From the NCBI RefSeq assembly GCF_017833415.1, contig NZ_JAFICC010000010.1, forward strand, positions 181,806 to 245,805: 64,000 nt of DNA, written 5' to 3'. Positions 44,330 through 52,022 of this stretch are shown one piece after another. The notes under the pieces are model-generated. The model was given only the letters and a program-made list of their open reading frames with translations, was not told the origin of the DNA and did not search any database. The stretch comes from Flavobacterium sp. 1355 (GTDB lineage Bacteria > Bacteroidota > Bacteroidia > Flavobacteriales > Flavobacteriaceae). Made by a program: the position numbers and the translations under genes. Every line of letters starts with the position of its first letter. The stretch's first letter is position 1.

Positions 44330-44815
44330 TTGAAAAAAATAGTCGTTTTACTTATTTTATCCACCATTTTTATTTCCTGTAAATCCGGTTCATCTGCGGT
44401 AAGCAAAAGTGAATCAAAACGGGAAAACAAATATGTTGTGAAAAACTTAATTGAAACGGCAACAGATAAAATTGGTGTGCGCTACAAAGCAGGCGGAACA
44501 AACAAAAGCGGATACGATTGTTCGGGGTTGGTATTTAGTTCTTTTCAATCTGAGAATATTACATTGCCCCGATCATCATTTGAGCAATCCAAAGTCGGCA
44601 AAATAATTAAATTTAATGATGCCCAAAAAGGTGATTTAATCTTTTTTAAGACGAATAAAAGCAAACAGATCAACCACGTGGGACTTATCACCGAAGCCAA
44701 TTCTGCAGAAATAAAATTTGTACATTCTTCTACAGCAAAAGGAGTTATTATTTCTTCTACCAAAGAGCCTTATTATCAAAATTCATTTGTACAGATCAAC
44801 AGAGTAATTGAATAA
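44330..44815 (+). CDS. C40 (NlpC/P60) peptidoglycan hydrolase lipoprotein
   Basis: A 161-residue lipoprotein (TTG start; lipobox Cys17 in FISCKSG) with an NlpC/P60 domain that usually cleaves D-gamma-Glu-diaminopimelate bonds in peptidoglycan. The triad is visible: Cys64 in SGYDCSGLVFSSF, His116 in INHVGLIT and His132 in FVHSSTAKG. The length fits Spr/MepS-type single-domain enzymes. It follows lpxB by 10 nt and precedes comEC by 51 nt. Wall growth or remodelling is the likely role. Confidence 0.92.
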   Translation: MKKIVVLLILSTIFISCKSGSSAVSKSESKRENKYVVKNLIETATDKIGVRYKAGGTNKSGYDCSGLVFSSFQSENITLPRSSFEQSKVGKIIKFNDAQKGDLIFFKTNKSKQINHVGLITEANSAEIKFVHSSTAKGVIISSTKEPYYQNSFVQINRVIE

Positions 44816-44866
44816 TTTTATTGTATAAATATTATTTTTCTTACAAATTTATAATACTTTTAAGCC

Positions 44867-46903
44867 ATGAAAGTATTAGATTTTCCTTTGGCCAGAATTA
44901 CAGTTAGCTTTATAATTGGTATATTAATTTCTTATTATTGGCGACCAGCCATTTCGGTTGCACTGTTTACACTTTTACTTTCCTTAATTGCACTGGCAGG
45001 CATTTATTTTCTTTCGCAAAAAAATAAAAAATTAAATATATTTTTTGGAATCTGCGTTAATTTAATTTCTCTGGAAATGGGTATTATGAGTTTATTACTT
45101 AATACAGATTCACTTCAGCAATCAAATTATACACATTTTAATGAGGCTTTTGAAAAAGAGCATTTAATGTCGTTTACATTACGGGAAAAACTAAAGGGTA
45201 ACGATTACAATGATAGATATATAGCAGTCTTAAATAATATTGAAGATAAAAAGTATACTGGTAGAATTATTGTAAACATCGAAAAGGACAGTACAAAAAA
45301 TTCACTTATAATTGGAAATACAATACTGGCAAGAACAACTTTACAAAATGTAAATACGCCAAAAAATCCCAATCAGTTTGATTACGGCAGGTATCTCGCC
45401 AATAAGCAAATATATGCTCAGATTTATATCTCAAAATCTGAAATAAAAGTGAGCCAAAAAATCCGGAAAGATATTTGGTTTTATGCAGCAAGATTAAATT
45501 CAAGAATAATACATAATCTTGAGGCAGCACATTTTAACAAAACCGAGATGAATGTTGCAATGGCTTTAATTTTAGGGCAGCAGCAGGAAATCTCTTCAGA
45601 TATTATTCAGGATTATCAATATTCGGGCGCAACTCATGTTTTATCGGTTTCAGGATTACATGTTGGTTTTATAATGTTGTTTATCCTTTTCGTTTTAAAA
45701 CCAATTTCAAATAACCGCAAAGGTTCTTTTATAAAACTGATTGCTATTTTACTTTCTTTAGCTCTTTTCGGAATCGTTTCCGGTCTCTCTCCTCCTGTTT
45801 TACGATCTGTTGTTATGTTTTCTTTTTTGGCAATTGGAAACCATCTGCGAAGAGGCAGCAATATTTATCATAATTTATTAGTCTCTGTTTTATTGATATT
45901 ACTTTTCGAACCTTATTTTTTATTTGATGTTGGGTTTCAGCTCAGTTACATTGCATTATTTTCTATATTATGGATACAGCCATTATTTAAGGAAGTCTGG
46001 AAACCCAAAAATAAAATCGCCCTTTATATCTGGGAAGCCCTTAGTGTTTCTTTTGCCGCCCAAATAGGTACATTTCCTATTTGTCTGTATTATTTTCATC
46101 AATTTCCGGGATTGTTTTTTGTGACTAATATTCTGATTCTTCCCGTTTTATCTTTTATTATGATTGCCGGAATAATTGTTATGATAATTTCCGTATTTGG
46201 AAGCTGCCCTATATTTATAATTAAAATTTTCGAAAAAAGCATTTACCTGCTGGATCTAATCATTCATTATGTTGCTTCTTTTGAATCTTTTGTGATACGA
46301 AATATTGGGTTTAATTTTTTCTATTTACTGTCTTTTTATCTGGTAACGATTGCCGCTGTTTTTTGGCTAAAAAAACCTTCTTTTTTAAAATTAGCATTTC
46401 TTTTGATCAGCATAGTAATAGTACAGCTGTCTTTTATTATCACTAAAAATCAAACTGAAAACCAGCAAGAACTGATTGTTTTTAATCAAAAGAAAAAAAC
46501 AATTATAAGTGAACGAAAAGGAAAAAATATTCAGCTTTTCACAAATGACAATTCATTAAAGAAAGAATCAAGCAACAACATCATAACCGTTTATTTGACC
46601 GGTAATTTTGGAGTCTTAAAATCTATAAACAAACTGGAAAATACATTGTTTTTTAATGACCGAAAAATTCTTTTGATTGATAGTTCAAGTGTTTATCCAA
46701 AAAATGCACGGCCTGATATTTTGATACTTACTCAATCGCCAAAATTAAATCTGGATCGTGTTATAGCAGATCTTCATCCAAAACAGATAATTTGTGACGC
46801 ATCAAGTTCATACTCAATTCAGAAATACTGGAAATCTAGTTGCCGTAAAAAAAGAATCCCCTTTCATGCGACGGCCGAAAAGGGATTTTACAAATTAAAT
46901 TAG
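44867..46903 (+). CDS. comEC: ComEC/Rec2 family DNA uptake channel protein
   Basis: ComEC forms the inner-membrane channel for single-stranded DNA in natural transformation. The 678-residue protein has two to three N-terminal helices, a DUF4131/OB-like periplasmic domain (about 100-200) and the Competence domain (about 225-500). Key motifs are ALILGQQQEIS, YSGATHVLSVSGLHVGFIM, GLSPPVLRSVVMF and FQLSYIALFSI. The C-terminal part (about 535-678) keeps the position of a metallo-beta-lactamase domain but lacks the HxHxDH metal motif. Its last codons contain a hairpin that acts for the opposite-strand gene. Confidence 0.93.
   Translation: MKVLDFPLARITVSFIIGILISYYWRPAISVALFTLLLSLIALAGIYFLSQKNKKLNIFFGICVNLISLEMGIMSLLLNTDSLQQSNYTHFNEAFEKEHLMSFTLREKLKGNDYNDRYIAVLNNIEDKKYTGRIIVNIEKDSTKNSLIIGNTILARTTLQNVNTPKNPNQFDYGRYLANKQIYAQIYISKSEIKVSQKIRKDIWFYAARLNSRIIHNLEAAHFNKTEMNVAMALILGQQQEISSDIIQDYQYSGATHVLSVSGLHVGFIMLFILFVLKPISNNRKGSFIKLIAILLSLALFGIVSGLSPPVLRSVVMFSFLAIGNHLRRGSNIYHNLLVSVLLILLFEPYFLFDVGFQLSYIALFSILWIQPLFKEVWKPKNKIALYIWEALSVSFAAQIGTFPICLYYFHQFPGLFFVTNILILPVLSFIMIAGIIVMIISVFGSCPIFIIKIFEKSIYLLDLIIHYVASFESFVIRNIGFNFFYLLSFYLVTIAAVFWLKKPSFLKLAFLLISIVIVQLSFIITKNQTENQQELIVFNQKKKTIISERKGKNIQLFTNDNSLKKESSNNIITVYLTGNFGVLKSINKLENTLFFNDRKILLIDSSSVYPKNARPDILILTQSPKLNLDRVIADLHPKQIICDASSSYSIQKYWKSSCRKKRIPFHATAEKGFYKLN
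46847..46888 (-). terminator. Terminator of a thioredoxin-like gene embedded in the comEC coding end
   Basis: On the minus strand AATCCCTTTTC pairs with GAAAGGGGATT (one bulge) and a T-tract follows (the complement of the A-run at 46847-46853). It lies about 27-67 nt past the stop of the minus-strand gene at 46914 and inside the last codons of comEC. Confidence 0.65.
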
Positions 46904-46913
46904 ATTAAATGCT

Positions 46914-47360
46914 TTATTGTGGATTTATAATCGCATCAGATTCAGTAATCCATGCTTTTGCACCACCAGGAATATAAGATAGTTTGCCCAGAGTATCAAA
47001 CATCGTTTTGCCTTTTCTGATAGTAGCACTGGCAAAACATACTTGTGGCAAATCAACAATATTAAAAGCAGTTCTCAATTTGGAGTTTTGTTCCTTAATT
47101 TCGTTTGATGAAGCATCAGAAACATCCAGTTTTACTAAAATCACATTATTGCGTGACCATTTCTCAAATTCAGGGCTTTTAAACACTTCATTCTGGAGAT
47201 TTTCAGCTGCTCCGGGTGAGGTGAAAAAAATCAGCATTGGTTTTCTTTTTTCGTTACTCATAGCAATCGCATCGGTCATGTCAGTAGTCCAGACTAAACT
47301 TTGTGATTTTGCCAAAAATGAAATTAAAAAAAACAGTAGGATAAGTAGTTTTCTATTCAT
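46914..47360 (-). CDS. Thioredoxin-fold exported protein lacking CxxC (paralogue 1)
   Basis: A 148-residue exported protein with a signal peptide (about 1-19) and a thioredoxin-like fold of the Thioredoxin_7 type. It is a clear paralogue of the two genes upstream. The catalytic loop, WCGWC in the intact member, is shortened by about three residues and reads SPGAAENLQNE, so both cysteines are lost. The cis-Pro region is kept as DLPQVCFAS and has gained a Cys three residues after the Pro. It is therefore not a normal disulfide reductase; binding or a single-Cys role is possible. It converges on comEC with 10 nt between stops. Confidence 0.85.
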   Translation of the reverse strand: MNRKLLILLFFLISFLAKSQSLVWTTDMTDAIAMSNEKRKPMLIFFTSPGAAENLQNEVFKSPEFEKWSRNNVILVKLDVSDASSNEIKEQNSKLRTAFNIVDLPQVCFASATIRKGKTMFDTLGKLSYIPGGAKAWITESDAIINPQ

Positions 47361-47554
47361 AGTAGATTGGGTTTGGTTAAGTTAATGAAACTAAATTAAC
47401 ACAATATCTTTATCAGACAAGGAATATGTGTACAAATTACACTTTAGCTTTTCATTAAAATGAAATATATTTTTAAAGCGATAAAAATTTAAGATAATGA
47501 AAAAAAACTACTCTTAAAATGTTAAAATTCTAAACTGAATTTTGCCGTTTTTTC

Positions 47555-47595
47555 AAAAAAAATCCCTTTTTGTGAAACACACAAAAAGGGATTTT
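47555..47595 (-). terminator. Terminator after thioredoxin-like paralogue 2
   Basis: AAAATCCCTTTTTGTG and its complement form a 16-bp stem with a 5-nt loop. A T-tract follows on the minus strand, about 30 nt past the stop of the gene at 47626. The rest of the 265-nt gap is AT-rich leader sequence of paralogue 1. Confidence 0.85.
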
Positions 47596-47625
47596 GCAAA
47601 TTAAAATAGAAACTTACCTTAAATT

Positions 47626-48078
47626 TTATTCACTTGGATGCAAAATAGCATTAGACTCAGAGATCCACGATTGTGCTCCTCCGGGCTTATAAGTCATTTT
47701 TCCCAAAGCGCTAAAAGTTGTTTTATTTTTTCTTATAGAGGCACTTGCATAACACACCTCCGGCAAATTTTCAACGCCAAATGCATTTTTTAATTTTAAG
47801 TTTTGCTCCTTGTCTCCGTCAGAAGCATTGATATCTGAAAGATCCAATTTTACAAGAATCACATTATCTCTTGACCAAACAGCAAAATCGGGAGTTTTAA
47901 AAATTTCGTTCTGCAGATTTTCCGGTACACCTGAGGCGGTAAACAAAATCAGCATTGGTTTTCTTTGTTCATTACTTATAGCAATTGCATCAGTCATATT
48001 AGTTCTCCAGACTAAATTTTGGGAATGCATAAAAAATGAACCTAAAAAAAACAGTAGGATAAGTATTTTTTTAGTCAT
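47626..48078 (-). CDS. Thioredoxin-fold exported protein lacking CxxC (paralogue 2)
   Basis: A 150-residue exported protein very similar to paralogue 1. Both share LVWxTNMTDAIA-SNEQRKPMLI-type blocks, NVILVKLD and GAQSWI-type ends. The CxxC loop is again replaced (ASGVPENLQNE), and the cis-Pro segment reads NLPEVCYASAS with the same extra Cys. Its leader (AATTTCG..., AACCAAAAACC) resembles that of paralogue 1, so the duplication included the promoter. It has its own terminator. Function is unknown. Confidence 0.85.
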   Translation of the reverse strand: MTKKILILLFFLGSFFMHSQNLVWRTNMTDAIAISNEQRKPMLILFTASGVPENLQNEIFKTPDFAVWSRDNVILVKLDLSDINASDGDKEQNLKLKNAFGVENLPEVCYASASIRKNKTTFSALGKMTYKPGGAQSWISESNAILHPSE

Positions 48079-48241
48079 ATAAATAGGTTTTTGGTTAGAT
48101 TAGTAATGACGAAATTAACATAATATTTTAATTTTACAAGTTTTATTAATATAAAAAATACACTATATGTTTTTTTAGCTATAAATAAATATCAAAATAA
48201 TAATTTCACAAAATACAAATGAATAACTTTTCCTACTAAAC

Positions 48242-48276
48242 AAAAAAACTCCTTACATTTCTGTAAGGAGTTTTTT
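48242..48276 (-). terminator. Terminator after the CxxC thioredoxin gene
   Basis: AAAACTCCTTACA and TGTAAGGAGTTTT form a 13-bp stem with a 4-nt loop and T-tracts on both sides, 28 nt past the stop at 48304. Confidence 0.85.
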
Positions 48277-48303
48277 GAAAAATGTATGTCTAATATATTT
48301 TTT

Positions 48304-48771
48304 CTAGGATTTTTTCGGATGAACAATTCCTTCTGCTACCGCTAACCACGCTGATGGTCCGCCTGCAACATAACCTGTCTGACCAAGTCCTTTAAAATTT
48401 ACTTTTCCGTCCTTAGATTCAGCACTCGTGAAATAGATTGTTGGAAATCCCTGTATACCGAAAGCCTGTTGCAATTCGTTATTCTGAGTTTTTATTTCAG
48501 CGGTTTGCTGAGTTCTTCTCGGATAATCCAATTCTACCAAAATCACATTCTGACTTGCCCATTTTGTAAATTCAGGTGTTTTCAGAACTTCATTCTGCAA
48601 TCTGATACACCATCCGCACCAATCGCTTCCTGTAAAAAACATCAGCATTGGTTTGTTTTCTTTATTACTAACCGTGATGGCTTCTCTTACGTCTGTATAC
48701 CACTTTAATTCCTGTGCCTGTGTAGCATATGCTCCAACAAAAAAGAGAGCTATTAAAAGTATTTTTTTCAT
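48304..48771 (-). CDS. Thioredoxin family exported protein with intact WCGWC
   Basis: A 155-residue exported thioredoxin-fold protein with a signal peptide (about 1-19) and the active site SDWCGWCIRLQNE (Cys52, Cys55). The cis-Pro motif is GFPTIYF. It is predicted to act as a periplasmic thiol oxidoreductase. It is probably the ancestral member of the three paralogues here, since the other two are shortened at this site. It has a -7 motif on the minus strand at 48788-48795 and its own terminator. Confidence 0.9.
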   Translation of the reverse strand: MKKILLIALFFVGAYATQAQELKWYTDVREAITVSNKENKPMLMFFTGSDWCGWCIRLQNEVLKTPEFTKWASQNVILVELDYPRRTQQTAEIKTQNNELQQAFGIQGFPTIYFTSAESKDGKVNFKGLGQTGYVAGGPSAWLAVAEGIVHPKKS

Positions 48772-48787
48772 ATTCTTTTATTTTTTA

Positions 48788-48795
48788 CAAATTTA
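48788..48795 (-). promoter_or_regulatory. -7 promoter element of the CxxC thioredoxin gene
   Basis: On the minus strand the site reads TAAATTTG, fitting TAnnTTTG, 16 nt before the ATG. It lies in the short gap after the second POT gene. Confidence 0.45.
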
Positions 48796-48822
48796 AGCAA
48801 AATTTGAATTGATAAATGTCGC

Positions 48823-50307
48823 CTACTTTACTTCCTGCATAAATTTTTTGATAAGTGGAGAAATCGCAATCAGAATTACACCTGCAACAAGAGAATATAT
48901 CGCCAATTGATAGTAACCCTCTGTATACGACTGTAGTTTAGACAGAAGCGTAACTCCTGTATTTGATTTAGATATTTCTGCACCTAATTTTCCGGCTGCT
49001 AACTGTCCAAAAGCAGCGGCAAGAAACCAAAGCCCCATCATCATACCAAATAATCTTTTTGGAGATAACTTCGTAATAATTGACATACCAATTGGCCCTA
49101 AGCACAATTCTCCAAGTGTTGTAACCAGATAAGCAAATGTAAATACGTTTAACGATGCAATTCCTTCTGAACTAGCAAAAAACTTCGTTAGATAGAAAAT
49201 ATAAAATGAGGCTCCTAAAAACAAAAAGCCAATTCCGAATTTAATAATTGTATTGGGTTCGATTTTTCTTTTACCCAGCCAAAGCCATAATAAACCAATG
49301 ATTGGACTGAAGACAACAACAAAAAAGGTATTTGAGCTGTTATTTACAACATTTGGATCTATGGTAAAAAATAATAATTTATTACTTAAATTATCTTTTG
49401 CAAAAAGTGATAATGAACCACCACTTTGCTCATAAATTGCATTAAATAAAAAATAAAAGAATACAAATAAAAAGGCTGCAAATAATTTCTTCTGAAGATT
49501 AGTATCACCTAATTTTATTAGTTCATAAATAAAATACAGAACAGCAGCTATACCAATTGTGTACATGAAGTAATCTGTATAATCTGTATTTTTTACCATT
49601 ATAAAGATAAACGGAATACTCAACAGGGATAATACATAAACTAAAATTTCACGCAATTTTCTTTTGCTGGGCGCCATTTCCAATAATGGAGAATCACCTA
49701 TCGGTCCCAAATATTTTTTAGTAAACAAAAAGGTTACTAATCCGAAAAACATCACAATTGCAGCAGATAAGAAGCACCATGTCCAGGAATAATATTTTCC
49801 TAAATAAATACACAAGGCACCTCCTAAAAGACCACCAACATTTATTCCGGCATAGAACATTCCGTAACCAGCATCTCTTCTTCCGTCTTTTTCATGATAT
49901 AATTCTCCAACCATTGAAGAAACATTGGGTTTAAAAAAACCAGTTCCAATGATTGAGAAAGCAATTCCGTAATAAAATAATTCCTGTGGAGAAAAGGCAA
50001 TCAGAAGATTCCCTAAAACCATTACGATTCCTCCAAAGAATAAAGATTTTTTGAATCCTAAAACCTTATCAGCAAAAATTCCGCCGATAAAAGTAAACGC
50101 ATAAACAAAAGCCTGAATAGCTCCATATTGCAAGTTGGCATGTTCATCTTTTAATAAAAGCTGATCTACCATAAAAAATGTAAGTACTCCACGCATTCCG
50201 TAAAAACAAAAACGTTCCCACATTTCAACAAAAAACAAATACCATAATTGTTTTGGATATTTGCCTTTAAAATTCTGAATTTCTTCTAAAGTGATGTTGT
50301 TTTCCAT
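48823..50307 (-). CDS. POT-family proton-coupled peptide transporter (second copy)
   Basis: A 494-residue major-facilitator protein of the POT/PTR2 group, which imports di- and tripeptides with protons. Family motifs include EMWERFCFYGMRGVLTFFM (the ExxER-type motif in TM1), GGIFADKVLGFKKSLFFGG and the PTR2 block FSIIGTGFFKPNVSSMVGELY. About 12-14 helices are visible. I take the ATG at 50307, 1 nt after the stop of the upstream POT gene; a longer frame would overlap it by 14 nt. It is the last of three genes with DPP IV. Confidence 0.93.
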   Translation of the reverse strand: MENNITLEEIQNFKGKYPKQLWYLFFVEMWERFCFYGMRGVLTFFMVDQLLLKDEHANLQYGAIQAFVYAFTFIGGIFADKVLGFKKSLFFGGIVMVLGNLLIAFSPQELFYYGIAFSIIGTGFFKPNVSSMVGELYHEKDGRRDAGYGMFYAGINVGGLLGGALCIYLGKYYSWTWCFLSAAIVMFFGLVTFLFTKKYLGPIGDSPLLEMAPSKRKLREILVYVLSLLSIPFIFIMVKNTDYTDYFMYTIGIAAVLYFIYELIKLGDTNLQKKLFAAFLFVFFYFLFNAIYEQSGGSLSLFAKDNLSNKLLFFTIDPNVVNNSSNTFFVVVFSPIIGLLWLWLGKRKIEPNTIIKFGIGFLFLGASFYIFYLTKFFASSEGIASLNVFTFAYLVTTLGELCLGPIGMSIITKLSPKRLFGMMMGLWFLAAAFGQLAAGKLGAEISKSNTGVTLLSKLQSYTEGYYQLAIYSLVAGVILIAISPLIKKFMQEVK

Positions 50308-50308
50308 A

Positions 50309-51985
50309 TTATCTGACACCATGCATCATTTTTTTCAAAAAGGGAGTCAGTGCAAATAATACAATTGCAGCAATACCGGTAAGAACAACAAAAACCATAA
50401 AGAATTCATACAAATTATGAATTTCAAAACCTGCGAAAACAGGATTTTGGGCACTGATTTGGTGTTTCTCCAAAATAGCCAATTGCTCTGCTGTTGGTGT
50501 AATAGTTTTATCTAAAATTGCCTGTAAATTAATTCCTAATTCTTTTGCTTTGGCAAATTTATCTCCTGTTGCAGGCAAAATAGAACCTAAAGTTCCTCCC
50601 AAAGCATACCCTGAAGCATTTGACAAGAAAAACACTCCGTATAATAATGATGCAAAACGTTTTGGCGATAATTTACCTACCAATGACAAACCAATTGGCG
50701 ACAAACATAACTCCGCACAAGTATTTAAGAAATATAACAAAATAAGCCATTTTACTAATAGTAATCCTGAAGTCCCGATATAAGAAACCTGAGTGGCTAT
50801 CATAAAAAAGCTAATTGTAATTATAACTAAACCAGCTGCTAATTTTACAGGTGAAATTGGTTCTTTATCTTTTGCTCTAAGCGTATCCCATAAAATACTA
50901 AAAGGAACTGCCATTGCTACAACAAAAAGTCCATTAAAAATCTGAACCATTGAAGGGGGCATTAACCAACCGAAGAAATGCCTGTCAGTTTGGTTATCTG
51001 CAATAAAGGTTAATGATGATCCAGCCTGCTCAAATGCAGCCCAAAAGAAAATAATAAAGAATGAAACAATGTAAATTACAATAATTCTGTCTCTCTCAAT
51101 TTTAGTCAAAGAAGTATCAGAAATGATTAATCCTGCCAATGCCAATCCACTAGAATAAATTAATGTGTAAATTAAATTCTGACCTACGACATAATGAAAA
51201 AACAATCCTAAAACTATAAATGCTACTCCTGCTATTGCTAAAGATTTTTCAGAAAAATTAGCTTTTTGCGCTTCTCCTTCTTCAAAATCCGCTGCAACAT
51301 TTTTAGATGGCAATCCACCCAATGGTCTTCCTTCAGGGGAAACTACATATTTATTTTTTAAGAAGTAAAAAAGAACCGTTCCGATAAGCATTGCTGCCGA
51401 AGCCGCCATAAATCCCCATCTAAAAGCATGAATATCTCTTATTCCTCCGGCATCTTTAACATCGCCTAATAAAGGACATATTGATTGCCCTAAGAAAGCT
51501 CCCATGTTAATTCCCATATAGAAAATAGTGAAAGCGGTATCTAATTTTGTTTTTTCCTGCTTTGGATACAAACTTCCTACCATGCTGGAAATATTTGGTT
51601 TGAAGAATCCATTACCAAAAACAATAAAACCTAATCCGCTGTACATGACAGCTTTAGCTAATTCTAAATTAGCTTCAAAAATACTACCACTGGTAAACAA
51701 TAGCATTTGCCCGGCTGCCATTAATAGTCCGCCTAATAATATACAATTTCTGTTTCCAAAAAAACGATCGGCAATAAAACCTCCCAGCATAGGAGTTAAA
51801 TAACATAAACCCAGAAAACCTCCATAAATTAAAGAAGCTTGTTCTTCTTTCATTAATAACGAGTTCACAAGAAATAACGTCAATAAAGCACGCATTCCAT
51901 AAAAATTGAATCTCTCCCACATCTCCGTTCCAAACAATACCCAAAGTCCTTTTGGATGCGCCGTTTTCACTTGAGTTTCTCCCAT
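50309..51985 (-). CDS. POT-family proton-coupled peptide transporter (first copy)
   Basis: A 558-residue paralogue of the next gene with the same signatures (EMWERFNFYGMRALLTLFL; GFIVFGNGFFKPNISSMVGSLY; GGFIADRFFGNRNCILLGG). It is about 60 residues longer, mainly through an insertion before the last helices (about 475-515: GDKFAKAKELGINLQAI and following, rich in charged residues). It lies 37 nt downstream of the DPP IV gene and 1 nt upstream of the second POT gene. The pair probably differ in peptide preference; this is inference. Confidence 0.93.
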   Translation of the reverse strand: MGETQVKTAHPKGLWVLFGTEMWERFNFYGMRALLTLFLVNSLLMKEEQASLIYGGFLGLCYLTPMLGGFIADRFFGNRNCILLGGLLMAAGQMLLFTSGSIFEANLELAKAVMYSGLGFIVFGNGFFKPNISSMVGSLYPKQEKTKLDTAFTIFYMGINMGAFLGQSICPLLGDVKDAGGIRDIHAFRWGFMAASAAMLIGTVLFYFLKNKYVVSPEGRPLGGLPSKNVAADFEEGEAQKANFSEKSLAIAGVAFIVLGLFFHYVVGQNLIYTLIYSSGLALAGLIISDTSLTKIERDRIIVIYIVSFFIIFFWAAFEQAGSSLTFIADNQTDRHFFGWLMPPSMVQIFNGLFVVAMAVPFSILWDTLRAKDKEPISPVKLAAGLVIITISFFMIATQVSYIGTSGLLLVKWLILLYFLNTCAELCLSPIGLSLVGKLSPKRFASLLYGVFFLSNASGYALGGTLGSILPATGDKFAKAKELGINLQAILDKTITPTAEQLAILEKHQISAQNPVFAGFEIHNLYEFFMVFVVLTGIAAIVLFALTPFLKKMMHGVR

Positions 51986-52022
51986 ATTATTCTTTATTTG
52001 TTATTAGGTTATAAAGTTCTTT

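Noticed and set aside
46984..47385. Plus-strand ORF of 133 codons opposite the thioredoxin-like gene
   Set aside because: A similar shadow occurs opposite paralogue 2, as expected when the sense frames are homologous; the sense proteins have signal peptides and fold motifs.
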